A stretch of DNA of 64,000 bases from Paraburkholderia caballeronis. Lineage in GTDB: Bacteria; Pseudomonadota; Gammaproteobacteria; Burkholderiales; Burkholderiaceae. The DNA is taken from contig NZ_FNSR01000003.1 in NCBI RefSeq assembly GCF_900104845.1, positions 806,001 through 870,000 on the forward strand, written 5' to 3'. The notes below the pieces were generated by a model. The model was not told where the DNA came from, did no database searches, and saw only the letters and a list, made by a program, of their open reading frames with translations. A program made the position numbers and the translations under genes. The stretch's first letter is position 1. The number at the start of each line of letters is the position of its first letter. Below are positions 16,384-24,461 of this stretch, in pieces.

Positions 16384-17913
16384 CTACACCCGAAACACCG
16401 CCACCGCCGTGCGCAACTGCTCTGCCTGATCGTTCAGCGAATTTGCCGCGGCCGCCGCTTCCTCGACGAGCGCCGCGTTCTGCTGCGTGACCTCGTCCAT
16501 CTGCATCACCGCCTGGTTGACCTGCTCGATGCCGCGGCTCTGCTCGTGCGACGCGGACGCGATCTCGCCCATGATGTCGTTCACGCGCTGGATCGCCGCG
16601 CCGACCTTGTCCATCGTGTCGCCCGCGCGCGCGACAAGCTCCGAGCCCGACTGCACGCGGCCGTCCGACGTCTCGATCAGCGCCTTGATTTCCTTCGCGG
16701 CCGTCGACGAGCGTTGCGCCAGGTTGCGCACCTCGCTCGCGACCACCGCGAACCCGCGGCCCTGCTCGCCCGCGCGCGCGGCCTCGACCGCCGCATTGAG
16801 CGCGAGAATGTTGGTCTGGAACGCGATGCCCTCGATGATGCCGATGATCTCGGCCATCTTCCCCGAGCTTTCCGCGATGCCCGCCATCGTCGCGACCACC
16901 TCGCCGACGATCGTCCTGCCTTCGGCGGCGACCGCGGTCGCGTCGTGCGCGAGGCTGCTCGCGTGATGCGCGTGCTCCGAGTTCTGCTTCACCGCGGCGG
17001 TCAGTTCCTCCATGCTCGCGGCGGTCTGCTGCAACGACGCGGCCTGCTCCTCGGTGCGCGACGACAGGTCGGTATTGCCGGCCGCGATCTGCGTGGTGCC
17101 GACCGTCACCGCGTCGGAGCCGGACCGCACCCGCGCGATCATGTCGGTCAACCCCTGGCGCATCCGCGCGACCGACGCGAGCAGGCTGCTGTCGTCGCCG
17201 GGCTTCAGTGCGATCGGCACGCCGAGGTCGCCCGCCGCCATCCGGTGCATCACCTCGCCCGCATACGCGGGTTCGCCGCCGAGCGTGCCGGTCAACCTGC
17301 GGATGATCTGCCACGCGACCAGCGCGATGCCGGCCGTCGCGACGACGATCAGGCCGATCAGCAGCCAGCCGATGCTCCAGAACGCGGCGCTGACGTCGTC
17401 GAGGAAAAACCCGGTGCCGATCCACCAGTCCCACGGCTTGAATTCGACGAGGCCGTTCATCTTGTCGATCATCTTGCCGGTCGTCGGATGCTTCGCGAGC
17501 ACCAGCATCACCGGCGTGTGCTCGCGGTCGAGCATCTCGCGGTATAGCTCGCCGTCGGGCCGCCCGTCCGGCGCCTTGCCCATGTTGATGCGGCCGATCA
17601 CGGACGGATCGCGGTGCACGAGCGTCAGGCCGTTCGGCCGGCGCACCCAGAAGAAGCTCGTGTCGGCGTAGTTCAACTGGTTCAGCGCGAGCCGCGTCGC
17701 CGTCTGCGCCTGTTCGGTGGTCATCCTGCCGGCGACTTCCTCGCCGTGGAAATAGGTGGCGAGATGCTCGGCCATCCGCAGCAGGTTCGTGACCTGCTCG
17801 CGCTTCTGTTCGAGCATCGCCTCGCGCACGCTGTAAAGACTGCCCGCGCCGACCACGACGAGCGCAAGAAGCGCGACCATCGTCAGGATCGCGAGCCGTG
17901 TCGAAACCTTCAT
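16384..17913 (-). CDS. Methyl-accepting chemotaxis protein with periplasmic Cache domain
   Basis: Protein of 509 residues: membrane anchor (about 7-29), periplasmic single-Cache (sCache_2-type) domain (about 33-180; [33 protein letters not shown]), second membrane helix (about 187-210), HAMP, and the MCP signalling domain (hairpin tip [20 protein letters not shown], then [18 protein letters not shown]). sCache_2 receptors usually sense small carboxylic acids. There is no C-terminal CheR/CheB pentapeptide; the protein ends AVAVFRV. It is a lone receptor gene with no che genes nearby. The ribosome site is weak (GGGGGA). Confidence 0.92.
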   Translation of the reverse strand: MKVSTRLAILTMVALLALVVVGAGSLYSVREAMLEQKREQVTNLLRMAEHLATYFHGEEVAGRMTTEQAQTATRLALNQLNYADTSFFWVRRPNGLTLVHRDPSVIGRINMGKAPDGRPDGELYREMLDREHTPVMLVLAKHPTTGKMIDKMNGLVEFKPWDWWIGTGFFLDDVSAAFWSIGWLLIGLIVVATAGIALVAWQIIRRLTGTLGGEPAYAGEVMHRMAAGDLGVPIALKPGDDSSLLASVARMRQGLTDMIARVRSGSDAVTVGTTQIAAGNTDLSSRTEEQAASLQQTAASMEELTAAVKQNSEHAHHASSLAHDATAVAAEGRTIVGEVVATMAGIAESSGKMAEIIGIIEGIAFQTNILALNAAVEAARAGEQGRGFAVVASEVRNLAQRSSTAAKEIKALIETSDGRVQSGSELVARAGDTMDKVGAAIQRVNDIMGEIASASHEQSRGIEQVNQAVMQMDEVTQQNAALVEEAAAAANSLNDQAEQLRTAVAVFRV

Positions 17914-18568
17914 ATATCCCCCGGACTTTTATTCGTTTATTTAAAAGAAGATCGCCGCCTGCCGGCCGGAGATAAAAACCGATTTCCGGCGGTGCGATAA
18001 ACGCGGCCGAAAACGCGCGCAAGGCATCGGCCGGGGCGCGACATCGCGGGCCCGGCGTCGAGCGTCGAAACGGATATTCAAGAGGTCTCCCGGATTCGCT
18101 GGTTCTTATGCCTGAAGCACCGATGCGGCAACGCACCGGCTGGGTTTAACAATTTTATTGACGGACTGATGGTAACGATACCATATCCGGTCAGGCGCCG
18201 GCAATTTTACCCGGGTCGTTGTATGGCATTTACGACGAACTAAAACGGCGGGCCTGCGCAGATTCGAAACCATTCAATCCGGTTTCTTTATCTGACGAAT
18301 TCATTAAATTGATCCGTCGTTTTCGTTAATTAATCAGGAAAGCAAAATCATCCGATATCGAAACGATGCAATCCTGATTTTCTATGCCGCAAAAGAGAAG
18401 GAAATGGAGAAAGACGGCAAAAAACCGTCTATAGAGAGCGGAGAATCCGGAGGAACCACGGCCATTGAGCCGTGGCAAAAAGAAGCGCAGTGCCGGCACG
18501 ACCACCACCGCAGACACCGCAACGCCCGCTACCGGGAGCGGGCGATGAAAACAACGGCAACCCCAACG
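17914..18568. other. Long AT-richer intergenic region upstream of the chemoreceptor gene
   Basis: This 655-base gap holds no ORF I can support. It includes a perfect inverted repeat ATGGTA-ACGA-TACCAT (18169-18184) in an AT-rich patch, which could be an operator for the chemoreceptor gene, and three hairpins at 18412-18544 just past the end of the GntR gene (listed separately). A flagellar sigma-28 promoter was looked for and not found convincingly. Confidence 0.4.
18412..18544 (-). terminator. Three successive hairpins downstream of the GntR gene
   Basis: Perfect stems are CGCCCGCT/AGCGGGCG (18523-18544), CCACGGC/GCCGTGG (18456-18475) and AGACGG/CCGTCT (18412-18430). Read on the minus strand they start 25 bases after the GntR stop codon. 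The last is followed by a short pyrimidine run (TTCTCC) with a T-rich loop. Together they plausibly end the second catabolic operon, though none has a classic U-tract. Confidence 0.4.
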
Positions 18569-19255
18569 TTACGAAGCGACCTCCGCCTCGCCCTGCTCCT
18601 CCAGCATCCGCATCGCCGCCTTCTCGGCGTTCAGCACGTGCTGGCGCGCGAGCGCCTGCGCTTCGTCGCCGTCGCGCGCCTTCAGCGCCTTGTAGAGCTT
18701 GTCGATTTCGCGCAGGCTGCTCGGCAGCCGGTCGGGGTGCATCAGCGACGTCGCGCGCAGCAGGTTCACGCGCGAATACAGGCTCGTCAGGATCTCCTTC
18801 ACGAGTCCGTTGCCGCAGTTGTCCAGCAGCACGTCGTATAGCGCCGTCTTGGCCTTCAGCACGCCCGCCTGGTCCTGCGCGGTCGCCTGCACGCGCAGCG
18901 CCTTCGCGGCCTCGCCGAACTGGGCGATCGCCGCGTCGCTCGCGAGCCGCGCGAATTCGTGCGCCGCGAAACCTTCGAGCAGCGCGCGCAGCGCGTAGAG
19001 TTCGGCCGCCTCCTCGCGCGACATCACCGCGACCACCGGCCCCTTGTGCGGCACGTTGCGCACGAGCTTTTCGGCTTCGAGCTTGCGCAGCGCCTCGCGC
19101 ACGGAGGTGCGGCTCACGCCCAGCGTCTCGCACAGTTCGCGCTCGATCAGCCGCGCGCCCGGCGCGAAACGGCCGCTCATGATCGCCTGGCGAAGCACGT
19201 TCTCGACCTGGTGCCGCAGCGTCTCAGGCCGGACCAACTCGATATCAGCCGACAT
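18569..19255 (-). CDS. GntR/FadR-family (FCD) regulator of the catabolic island
   Basis: Protein of 228 residues. The N-terminal winged helix contains FAPGARLIERELCETLGVSR and TSVREALRKLEAEKLV; an all-helical FCD domain follows (ALRALLEGFAAHEFARLASD; SLREIDKLYKALKARDGDEA, whose histidine/aspartate pocket normally binds an organic acid). It is the last gene of the operon starting near 24338. FadR-type regulators bind TNGTNNNACNA; the matching palindrome TTGTATGACAA occurs at the heads of both catabolic operons, so this protein is their probable repressor. The start at 19255 (ATG) is preferred over a TTG seven codons upstream. A half-matching site (TTGTCGGAC) lies about 20 bases before its start. 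Confidence 0.88.
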   Translation of the reverse strand: MSADIELVRPETLRHQVENVLRQAIMSGRFAPGARLIERELCETLGVSRTSVREALRKLEAEKLVRNVPHKGPVVAVMSREEAAELYALRALLEGFAAHEFARLASDAAIAQFGEAAKALRVQATAQDQAGVLKAKTALYDVLLDNCGNGLVKEILTSLYSRVNLLRATSLMHPDRLPSSLREIDKLYKALKARDGDEAQALARQHVLNAEKAAMRMLEEQGEAEVAS

Positions 19256-19287
19256 TATTGTCTTCCCGTCCGACAAAAATACAGTCG

Positions 19288-20067
19288 CTATGATACTTCA
19301 CTACTGCCCGCTTCAGTGGCCCGATGCAGCGGAATCCGTTGCGTCTGCGCGAATGCGCCGAGCCCGGCGCGCGAAACGATCCGCAATGAATCGTCGAAAC
19401 GCAGCACCAGCGGCTCCGCGTGCGCGACTTCCAGCGACGCGATCCGCGCGTCGTCGATCCCGTCCAGATGCTTGAACAGCGCCCGCAGCGCATTGCCGTG
19501 CGCGACCATCAGCACCGATCCGCCGCCGCGCAGCGCGGGCGCGACGGTGCCGTCCCACAGCGGCAGCACGCGCGCGAGCGTGTCCCGCAGGCTTTCGGTG
19601 CGCGGCAGCGCGTCCGGATCGGGCAGCGACGCATCGGCAAATCGCGCGGCAAACCTGGCGACGATCTCGCGTTGGCGCGCGTCGTCGAGCGGCGGCGGCG
19701 CTTCCGCGAAACCGCGCCGCCATACGCGAACCTGCTCGACGCCGTACGACGCCGCGGCCTCGTCCTTGTCCATGCCGGTCAGCACGCCGTAGTGGCGGTC
19801 GTTCAGTCGCCACGACCGCACGACAGGACGCTGCGGGACGCCGCAGCGCGCGACGATCAGATCGAGCGTGCGCGTCGCGCGCTGGAGCGCCGACGTGACC
19901 GCGAGATCGAACCGGAACGACAGCGCATCGAGTTGCTCGCCGATGTGCTGCGCCTGCTCGACGCCATGCGCGGACAGCGGCACGTCCACCCAGCCGGTGA
20001 AGCGGTTCGCGCGATTCCACTCCGACTGGCCGTGGCGCAGCACGACGAGCGTGGCGCGATCATCCAT
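19288..20067 (-). CDS. gpmA: 2,3-bisphosphoglycerate-dependent phosphoglycerate mutase
   Basis: Histidine-phosphatase-superfamily protein of 259 residues, the normal length of dPGM. It has the phosphohistidine motif LRHGQSEWNRANRFTGWVDV (residues about 9-28), the dPGM-specific WRLNDRHYGVLTGMDKDEAA segment and the second catalytic histidine in VAHGNALRAL. It interconverts 3- and 2-phosphoglycerate in glycolysis/gluconeogenesis. Its place inside a catabolic operon, 11 bases after a small ORF, suggests a pathway-linked paralogue feeding a glycerate-type intermediate into central metabolism. The C-terminal tail after AQTQRIPL is short and variable. Confidence 0.88.
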   Translation of the reverse strand: MDDRATLVVLRHGQSEWNRANRFTGWVDVPLSAHGVEQAQHIGEQLDALSFRFDLAVTSALQRATRTLDLIVARCGVPQRPVVRSWRLNDRHYGVLTGMDKDEAAASYGVEQVRVWRRGFAEAPPPLDDARQREIVARFAARFADASLPDPDALPRTESLRDTLARVLPLWDGTVAPALRGGGSVLMVAHGNALRALFKHLDGIDDARIASLEVAHAEPLVLRFDDSLRIVSRAGLGAFAQTQRIPLHRATEAGSSEVS

Positions 20068-20078
20068 GGGCGGCCCCG

Positions 20079-20276
20079 CTAGTTGTAGCCGAGGATCGCG
20101 ACGGTGCGGACCGGCGCATGTTCGTCTCCGCTGGAGGCGAGCCGCGCGAGCGGCAACGCCTGTAGCGCGCGGAACGTCGAGTCCGCCGCGTCCGTTCCGC
20201 GCGCGGCCACGGCCCCGACAATCCGCGCGCGCTCGCGCTCGCCGTCGCGCTGCGGCTCGGTGCGCTCGCGTCGCAT
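20079..20276 (-). CDS. Small hypothetical protein (65 residues), translationally coupled
   Basis: No family recognised. The sequence is Arg/Ala-rich (starts MRRERTEPQRDGERERARIV, ends APVRTVAILGYN) with no signal or membrane segment. Support comes from context: it fills exactly the gap between the tandem-CMD gene (stop 8 bases upstream) and the phosphoglycerate mutase (start 11 bases downstream). The upstream stop codon TGA is part of the ribosome site TGAGG, six bases from the ATG, as in coupled operons. It could equally be an eroded remnant; composition alone does not prove expression. Confidence 0.4.
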   Translation of the reverse strand: MRRERTEPQRDGERERARIVGAVAARGTDAADSTFRALQALPLARLASSGDEHAPVRTVAILGYN

Positions 20277-20283
20277 CGGAACC

Positions 20284-21072
20284 TCAGGCCCCGGCCGCGC
20301 CGCGCGCGTTCGCGAGCGCCGCGTCGAGCAGCGGCGCGCCGAGTTCCGCGCCGTGAATGCCGGTCGTGCTGACGATCTCCAGCAGTTCCATCAACTCGCC
20401 GGCCGTCGCGCCGTAGCGCAGCGCGTTGCGCATGTGCAGCTTCAGCCCCGGCACGTACAGGTGCGTCGACGACGCGTCGAACGCGCAGTACATGAACTCC
20501 TTGACCTTCGGACTCAGCACGCCGGTGCGCCACGGCACCGACGAAAACGCGACGTACGCCTCGAACAGATCGGGATCGAGTTCGAGCAGCCCTTCCCATG
20601 TCGCGTGCCAGTAGCCGCGATTCTTCTCGAACGCCGCCTTCAGCGCGAGCTGCCGTTCGTCGAGCGTCGCGGAACCATCGCGCAAGCCCTCTTCCTGAAG
20701 GACTTCGAGCAGCACCGGCACGCCGACGTTGCTGGTATGAATGCCGATCGTGCTCACCAGTTCGAGCACTTCCATCAGTTCCTCGCGCGTCGCGCCGAAC
20801 GCGAGCGCGCGTTCCAGATGATGCGCGACGCCCGGCGCGTAAAGCTGCGTCGCGCATGCGTCCGCGGCAAGCGCGATGAACTCGCGGACCTTGTCGTCGA
20901 GATGGCGATGCCGCTGCGGCACCGCCGAAAACTGCAGATACGCGTCGACGAAACCTGCGTCGAGCCGCAGCATGCTGTCCCACGCCGCGTTCCAGACGCC
21001 GTGCACCCGCACGAAATCGTCCTTGATCTGCTGCGGATCGCGCGGCTGCGCCGGTTGCTCTGCGAGATGCAT
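20284..21072 (-). CDS. Tandem carboxymuconolactone-decarboxylase-domain protein
   Basis: Protein of 262 residues made of two CMD-like all-helical repeats (about 25-120 and 155-250). Equivalent segments are DKVREFIALAADACATQLYA / PKVKEFMYCAFDASSTHLYV and GATREELMEVLELVSTIGIH / GATAGELMELLEIVSTTGIH. AhpD-type CxxC redox cysteines are absent, so a decarboxylase- or isomerase-like role, or a structural one, is more likely than peroxidase activity. The start at 21072 has AGGAGG seven bases upstream; the in-frame extension to 21129 does not. It lies in the operon after the cupin gene. Confidence 0.83.
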   Translation of the reverse strand: MHLAEQPAQPRDPQQIKDDFVRVHGVWNAAWDSMLRLDAGFVDAYLQFSAVPQRHRHLDDKVREFIALAADACATQLYAPGVAHHLERALAFGATREELMEVLELVSTIGIHTSNVGVPVLLEVLQEEGLRDGSATLDERQLALKAAFEKNRGYWHATWEGLLELDPDLFEAYVAFSSVPWRTGVLSPKVKEFMYCAFDASSTHLYVPGLKLHMRNALRYGATAGELMELLEIVSTTGIHGAELGAPLLDAALANARGAAGA

Positions 21073-21147
21073 CGAGCCGTTCCTCCTGATGATGATGGCG
21101 ACGAACGAAGCGCGCGCCTCGTTCGTCAACGAAAGGTCAACGCGCGC

Positions 21148-21543
21148 TCAACGCAGCGTGAGCCCCTTCGGATAGTCCGCCTCGGCGACTTCTTCCTGCC
21201 ACGTCGCCTTGCCGAGCGAGGTCGCGATGTGCACCATGTAGCTCGCGTCGCTCGCGCCGTGCCAGTGGCGCTCGTTCGGCCCGATGAACACGATGTCGCC
21301 CTGGCGGATCTCCTGCGGCGCCTCGCCTTCGACGCAGATCCAGCCCTTGCCCGCCGTCACCTGCAACACCTGGCCCAGCTCGTGCGTGTGCCAGTAGGTC
21401 CGGCCCTGCGGCGCGAAAAACACCGTGTTGATCGTCACGCCGCTGGTCGCCGGCATCACCGGGTCGGCGTACACCGTTCCCGTGAACGTCTCACCGCGCT
21501 GTTCCGAATGGCCGCCGTCGGCCCTGCCGTGAAATACCTTCAT
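21148..21543 (-). CDS. Small single-domain cupin protein
   Basis: Cytoplasmic protein of 131 residues with one cupin barrel. Metal-ligand motif 1 is around TYWHTHELGQVLQVTAGKGW and motif 2 is IRQGDIVFIGPNERHWHGA. Such proteins (the family includes carboxymuconolactone-decarboxylase partners and small dioxygenase- or isomerase-like enzymes) are common in hydroxyacid and aromatic catabolic clusters. The start overlaps the preceding dehydrogenase gene by four bases (ATGA), indicating translational coupling. The exact reaction is not assignable. Confidence 0.85.
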   Translation of the reverse strand: MKVFHGRADGGHSEQRGETFTGTVYADPVMPATSGVTINTVFFAPQGRTYWHTHELGQVLQVTAGKGWICVEGEAPQEIRQGDIVFIGPNERHWHGASDASYMVHIATSLGKATWQEEVAEADYPKGLTLR

Positions 21544-22457
21544 TGCTGCTTCTCCTCGTTACGTTTTCCATCAAAGAGCCGGACGCCGCCCGACACGTCG
21601 CCGATCGCGTCCACCACCCGGTTGCTGATTACGTCGCCGTAACCGAGCGCCGTGCCGAGCCCGAAGCTCGCGAGCGGCCCGGACGCGTTCAGCGACACCA
21701 CGCCGAGTTCGCGCACGCGGTCCACGTACAGCACGACGTCCTTCGTCATCAGCTTGCCCGTGAGGCCGCCTTCCAGATAATCGCCGTCGACGATCTTCGG
21801 GAAGCGGTTCAGCGTCGCGAAGTTCACGCCGCTGCTGCTGTTCAGCACGTCGAGCAGCAGATGCAGGTCGAGGCCCGCCTTCTTGCCCGCGACCATCACC
21901 TCGGCGCTGGCCGCGAGGCTCACCGCGTTCAGGAAGTTGTTCAAGAGCTTCGTCGTGTGGCCCGCGCCGCTTACGCCCATGTACGCGACCTTCGTGCTGA
22001 TCGGCGCGAACGCCCATTTGAGCGACGCGACCGCTTCCGCGTCGCCGCCGACCATCAGCGTGAGCGACCCCTTCTCCGCCGCGGCCGCGCCGCCGGAGAT
22101 GCCGGCGTCCACGTACTGCACGCCGCGCTGCGCGAACAGTTGCGCGAGCCGTATCGTCGAGCTGGCCGCCGCCGTGCTCAGGTCGACCACGATCTGTCCG
22201 GCGCGGCAGTGTGCGAGCACGCCGCCCTCGCCCTCGACGACCGCCTCGACGACCTTGCTGTCCGGCAGCGACATCATCACGACGTCAGCGAACTGCACGA
22301 CCTCCGCGACCGAGCCGGCAGCCTGCGCGCCGGCCGCCGCGACCCGTTCCGGCGTGGCGTCGTAGCCGAGCACGGCGATGCCGGCATCGACGAGCCGCCG
22401 GGTCATCCGGCCGCCCATGTTGCCGAGGCCGATGAATCCGATCCGTTCCTTGTTCAT
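21540..22457 (-). CDS. NAD(P)-dependent beta-hydroxyacid dehydrogenase (3-hydroxyisobutyrate dehydrogenase family), copy 1
   Basis: Protein of 305 residues. The N-terminal Rossmann motif is IGFIGLGNMGGRM. The substrate-binding loop is DAGISGGAAAAEKGSLTLMV, where the usual DAPVSGG has become DAGISGG. The catalytic lysine lies in GAGHTTKLLNNFLNA. Relatives oxidise 3-hydroxyisobutyrate, tartronate semialdehyde/glycerate or other beta-hydroxyacids. It is one of three paralogues in the island, which suggests several stereo- or chain-specific steps, or alternative substrates. It precedes the cupin gene with a 4-base overlap and follows the MFS transporter by 28 bases. Confidence 0.87.
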   Translation of the reverse strand: MNKERIGFIGLGNMGGRMTRRLVDAGIAVLGYDATPERVAAAGAQAAGSVAEVVQFADVVMMSLPDSKVVEAVVEGEGGVLAHCRAGQIVVDLSTAAASSTIRLAQLFAQRGVQYVDAGISGGAAAAEKGSLTLMVGGDAEAVASLKWAFAPISTKVAYMGVSGAGHTTKLLNNFLNAVSLAASAEVMVAGKKAGLDLHLLLDVLNSSSGVNFATLNRFPKIVDGDYLEGGLTGKLMTKDVVLYVDRVRELGVVSLNASGPLASFGLGTALGYGDVISNRVVDAIGDVSGGVRLFDGKRNEEKQQ

Positions 22458-22485
22458 CTCTCGTGTTTCCTGTGCAGATAGTGAA

Positions 22486-23835
22486 TCAAAAATCGACGTC
22501 CTTCGTTTCCGGTCCCATCAGCGCGCCGACTGCGCCGATCACGCCGCCCACCGACAGCAGCACGACCGACGTGATCTGCAGCGGCATGAACGCGCCCAGC
22601 CAGTTCATGTAGAACGCGTAAAACGACGGGATGATGACGGACAGGCTGAAGCCGACGCCGAAGCCGGTCGCGCGCACGTCGGTGACGAAGCGTTCGTTGA
22701 TGTACGTGACGATCACGCCCCACGGCGACGTGACGAGCACCGCGAGCACGCAGGTCAACACGATGATCGTCGTCAGCGTCAGTCCCTGCACCGTGGCGAG
22801 CACGTACAGCAGCACCGAGCCGACGGTCGCGATCAGCGGGCCGACGATCGCGAAGAAGCGCCGCCGTCCGATGCGCTGCGCGATCAGCCCCGACGCGATG
22901 TAGCTGAAGAACAGCACGCAGTAGGTAATCATCAGCGTGAGCGTCATCTGGAAACCGGTGAGGTGCAGCGTCTTCACGAGCAGCCCGGTCGGCAGGTAGA
23001 TCGTGATGATGTTCTGCGTGAGCCAGAAGCCCGTCATCATCACCAGCACCTGCAGCAGGTTGCGTCCGCTCTTGCCGCGCAGCAGATCGGTCAGCGGCAG
23101 CTTCTCCGCCTGCGCCGGCTTGTCGCCCGCCTCGCTCTGCCAGATCTCCGATTCCGCGACCTTGTGCACGTAGTACAGCGCGAGGATGCCGGCGAGCACC
23201 GCGCCGATCACGAACGGCACGCGCCAGCCCCACTGCGCATACGGCGAGTTCAGGCCGCTCATCGGGAACAGCGCGAACATCACCATCGCGACGAGGTTGA
23301 TCGTCACGTAAGCGAGCGGAAAACCCGCGATGATGAAACCGCCGACGAAACCGCGCTGCTCCTTCTTCGAATACTCGATCGCGAGCGGCATCGCGCCGGT
23401 ATAGCCGCCGCCGAGAAAGATGCCGTCGACGAACCGCAGCAGCACCAGCAGCCAGTACGACGCGATGCCGATGCTCTGGTAGCCCGGCAGCACCGCGATC
23501 AGCAGCGTGACGACGCCGAAACCCGACACCGACCAGATCGACGCGTTGCGGCGTCCGACGCGGTCCGCGATCATGCCGAACAGCAACGCGCCGACGGGCC
23601 GCCCGAGCAGCGTCGTGATGAAGACCAGCGACGCGAGGATCGTCTCCATGCCGCTCGACAGATGCGGCGGCTGAAAAAAGGCCAGCACCGGCGAAAGCAC
23701 GACCACCGGCAGATAGATATCGAACATGTCGATGAATTCGGAAAAGAACGCGCCTTTGATCGCGTTGCGTCGCCTCGTTTCGATCGACTGCCCGCCGTCC
23801 GACTGCACGGCTTCGTTCGCAGTTAGGGTCTTCAT
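22486..23835 (-). CDS. MFS transporter (metabolite:proton symporter type), copy 1
   Basis: Inner-membrane protein of 449 residues with 12 predicted helices. The loop 2-3 motif is GMIADRVGRRNASIW; helix 1 is preceded by RRRNAIKGAFFSEFIDMFDI, and loop 8-9 contains GLIAQRIGRRRFF. It resembles organic-acid/aromatic-acid symporters and should import the island's substrate. The start at 23835 is preceded by GGAGACAACAACG. Its 5' leader shares a 19-mer with the leader of the second MFS gene of the island (see 32624-32642), so the two may have arisen by duplication or share a translation signal. Confidence 0.87.
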   Translation of the reverse strand: MKTLTANEAVQSDGGQSIETRRRNAIKGAFFSEFIDMFDIYLPVVVLSPVLAFFQPPHLSSGMETILASLVFITTLLGRPVGALLFGMIADRVGRRNASIWSVSGFGVVTLLIAVLPGYQSIGIASYWLLVLLRFVDGIFLGGGYTGAMPLAIEYSKKEQRGFVGGFIIAGFPLAYVTINLVAMVMFALFPMSGLNSPYAQWGWRVPFVIGAVLAGILALYYVHKVAESEIWQSEAGDKPAQAEKLPLTDLLRGKSGRNLLQVLVMMTGFWLTQNIITIYLPTGLLVKTLHLTGFQMTLTLMITYCVLFFSYIASGLIAQRIGRRRFFAIVGPLIATVGSVLLYVLATVQGLTLTTIIVLTCVLAVLVTSPWGVIVTYINERFVTDVRATGFGVGFSLSVIIPSFYAFYMNWLGAFMPLQITSVVLLSVGGVIGAVGALMGPETKDVDF

Positions 23836-23942
23836 CGTTGTTGTCTCCAGTTCATTGTCCGCGCTTCGCGGCGCCGGTTTGTTCCCCGCGCGGCCGGCGG
23901 CGCGGCGCACTCACGCGCGCCCCGCCCGGCCGCCGCCGTGGT

Positions 23943-24338
23943 TCAGGTTGCCGAAGTCTCCGCCTCGTAGGCCTTGATCGTCTCCGTCGCGACGCGGAAC
24001 GCCGCGAGCGCGAGCGGCACGCCGCAATAGATCGCGGCCTGCATCAGCACCGCGCGGATCTCGTCCTTCGTCACGCCGTTGCGCAGTGCGCCGCGCACGT
24101 GCACCGACAGTTCGTGGTGCTGGCTCATCGCGGTCAGCATGCCGAGGTTCAACAGGCTGCGGGTCTTGAACGGCAGCGTCTTGTCGCCCCAGATGTCGCC
24201 CCAGCAGCTTTCGGTGACGAACTTCTGCATCGGCCGGTTGAAGTCGTCGGCATTCGCCCACGACTTCTCCACGTGCGCCGCGCCGAGCACTTCCTTGCGG
24301 TTCTCGAAGCCCTTGTCGAAACGTTCGTTCGTGTCCAT
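23943..24338 (-). CDS. PcaC-like carboxymuconolactone decarboxylase family protein
   Basis: Protein of 131 residues matching the single-domain PcaC family over its whole length: FVTESCWGDIWGDKTLPFKT, RSLLNLGMLTA, QHHELSVHVRGALRNGVTKD, EIRAVLMQAAIYCGVPLALA. PcaC converts 4-carboxymuconolactone to beta-ketoadipate enol-lactone, but many paralogues act on other lactones or acids; pcaB and pcaD are not nearby. First gene of the second operon, 108 bases before the MFS gene. The start at 24338 has GGGAGGA at good spacing. The predicted GntR operators lie 42-77 bases upstream. Confidence 0.87.
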   Translation of the reverse strand: MDTNERFDKGFENRKEVLGAAHVEKSWANADDFNRPMQKFVTESCWGDIWGDKTLPFKTRSLLNLGMLTAMSQHHELSVHVRGALRNGVTKDEIRAVLMQAAIYCGVPLALAAFRVATETIKAYEAETSAT

Positions 24339-24379
24339 CTTGCGATCCTCCCGGTGTCCGGTTTCATTCAGCATTGCCA

Positions 24380-24415
24380 TTGCATGACAGCCTGATTGAA
24401 TGCTTGTCATACAAT
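24380..24415 (-). promoter_or_regulatory. GntR/FadR-type operator pair in front of the second catabolic operon
   Basis: CTTGTCATACAAT (24403-24415) contains TTGTCATACAA, on the minus strand TTGTATGACAA, an inverted repeat TTGT-N3-ACAA fitting the FadR-family consensus TNGTNNNACNA. An imperfect second copy TTGCATGACAG lies at 24380-24390. The same 13-mer stands inside the promoter of the other operon (32706-32718). A promoter here is less clear than there; TTCAAT could be the -10 element. The remaining bases to the ALDH stop include a run of eight T on the plus strand at about 24431. Confidence 0.65.
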
Positions 24416-24461
24416 GAATTCGAGCAAAATTTTTTTTGGCCTCGCGGCCCGGCGACGCGGC

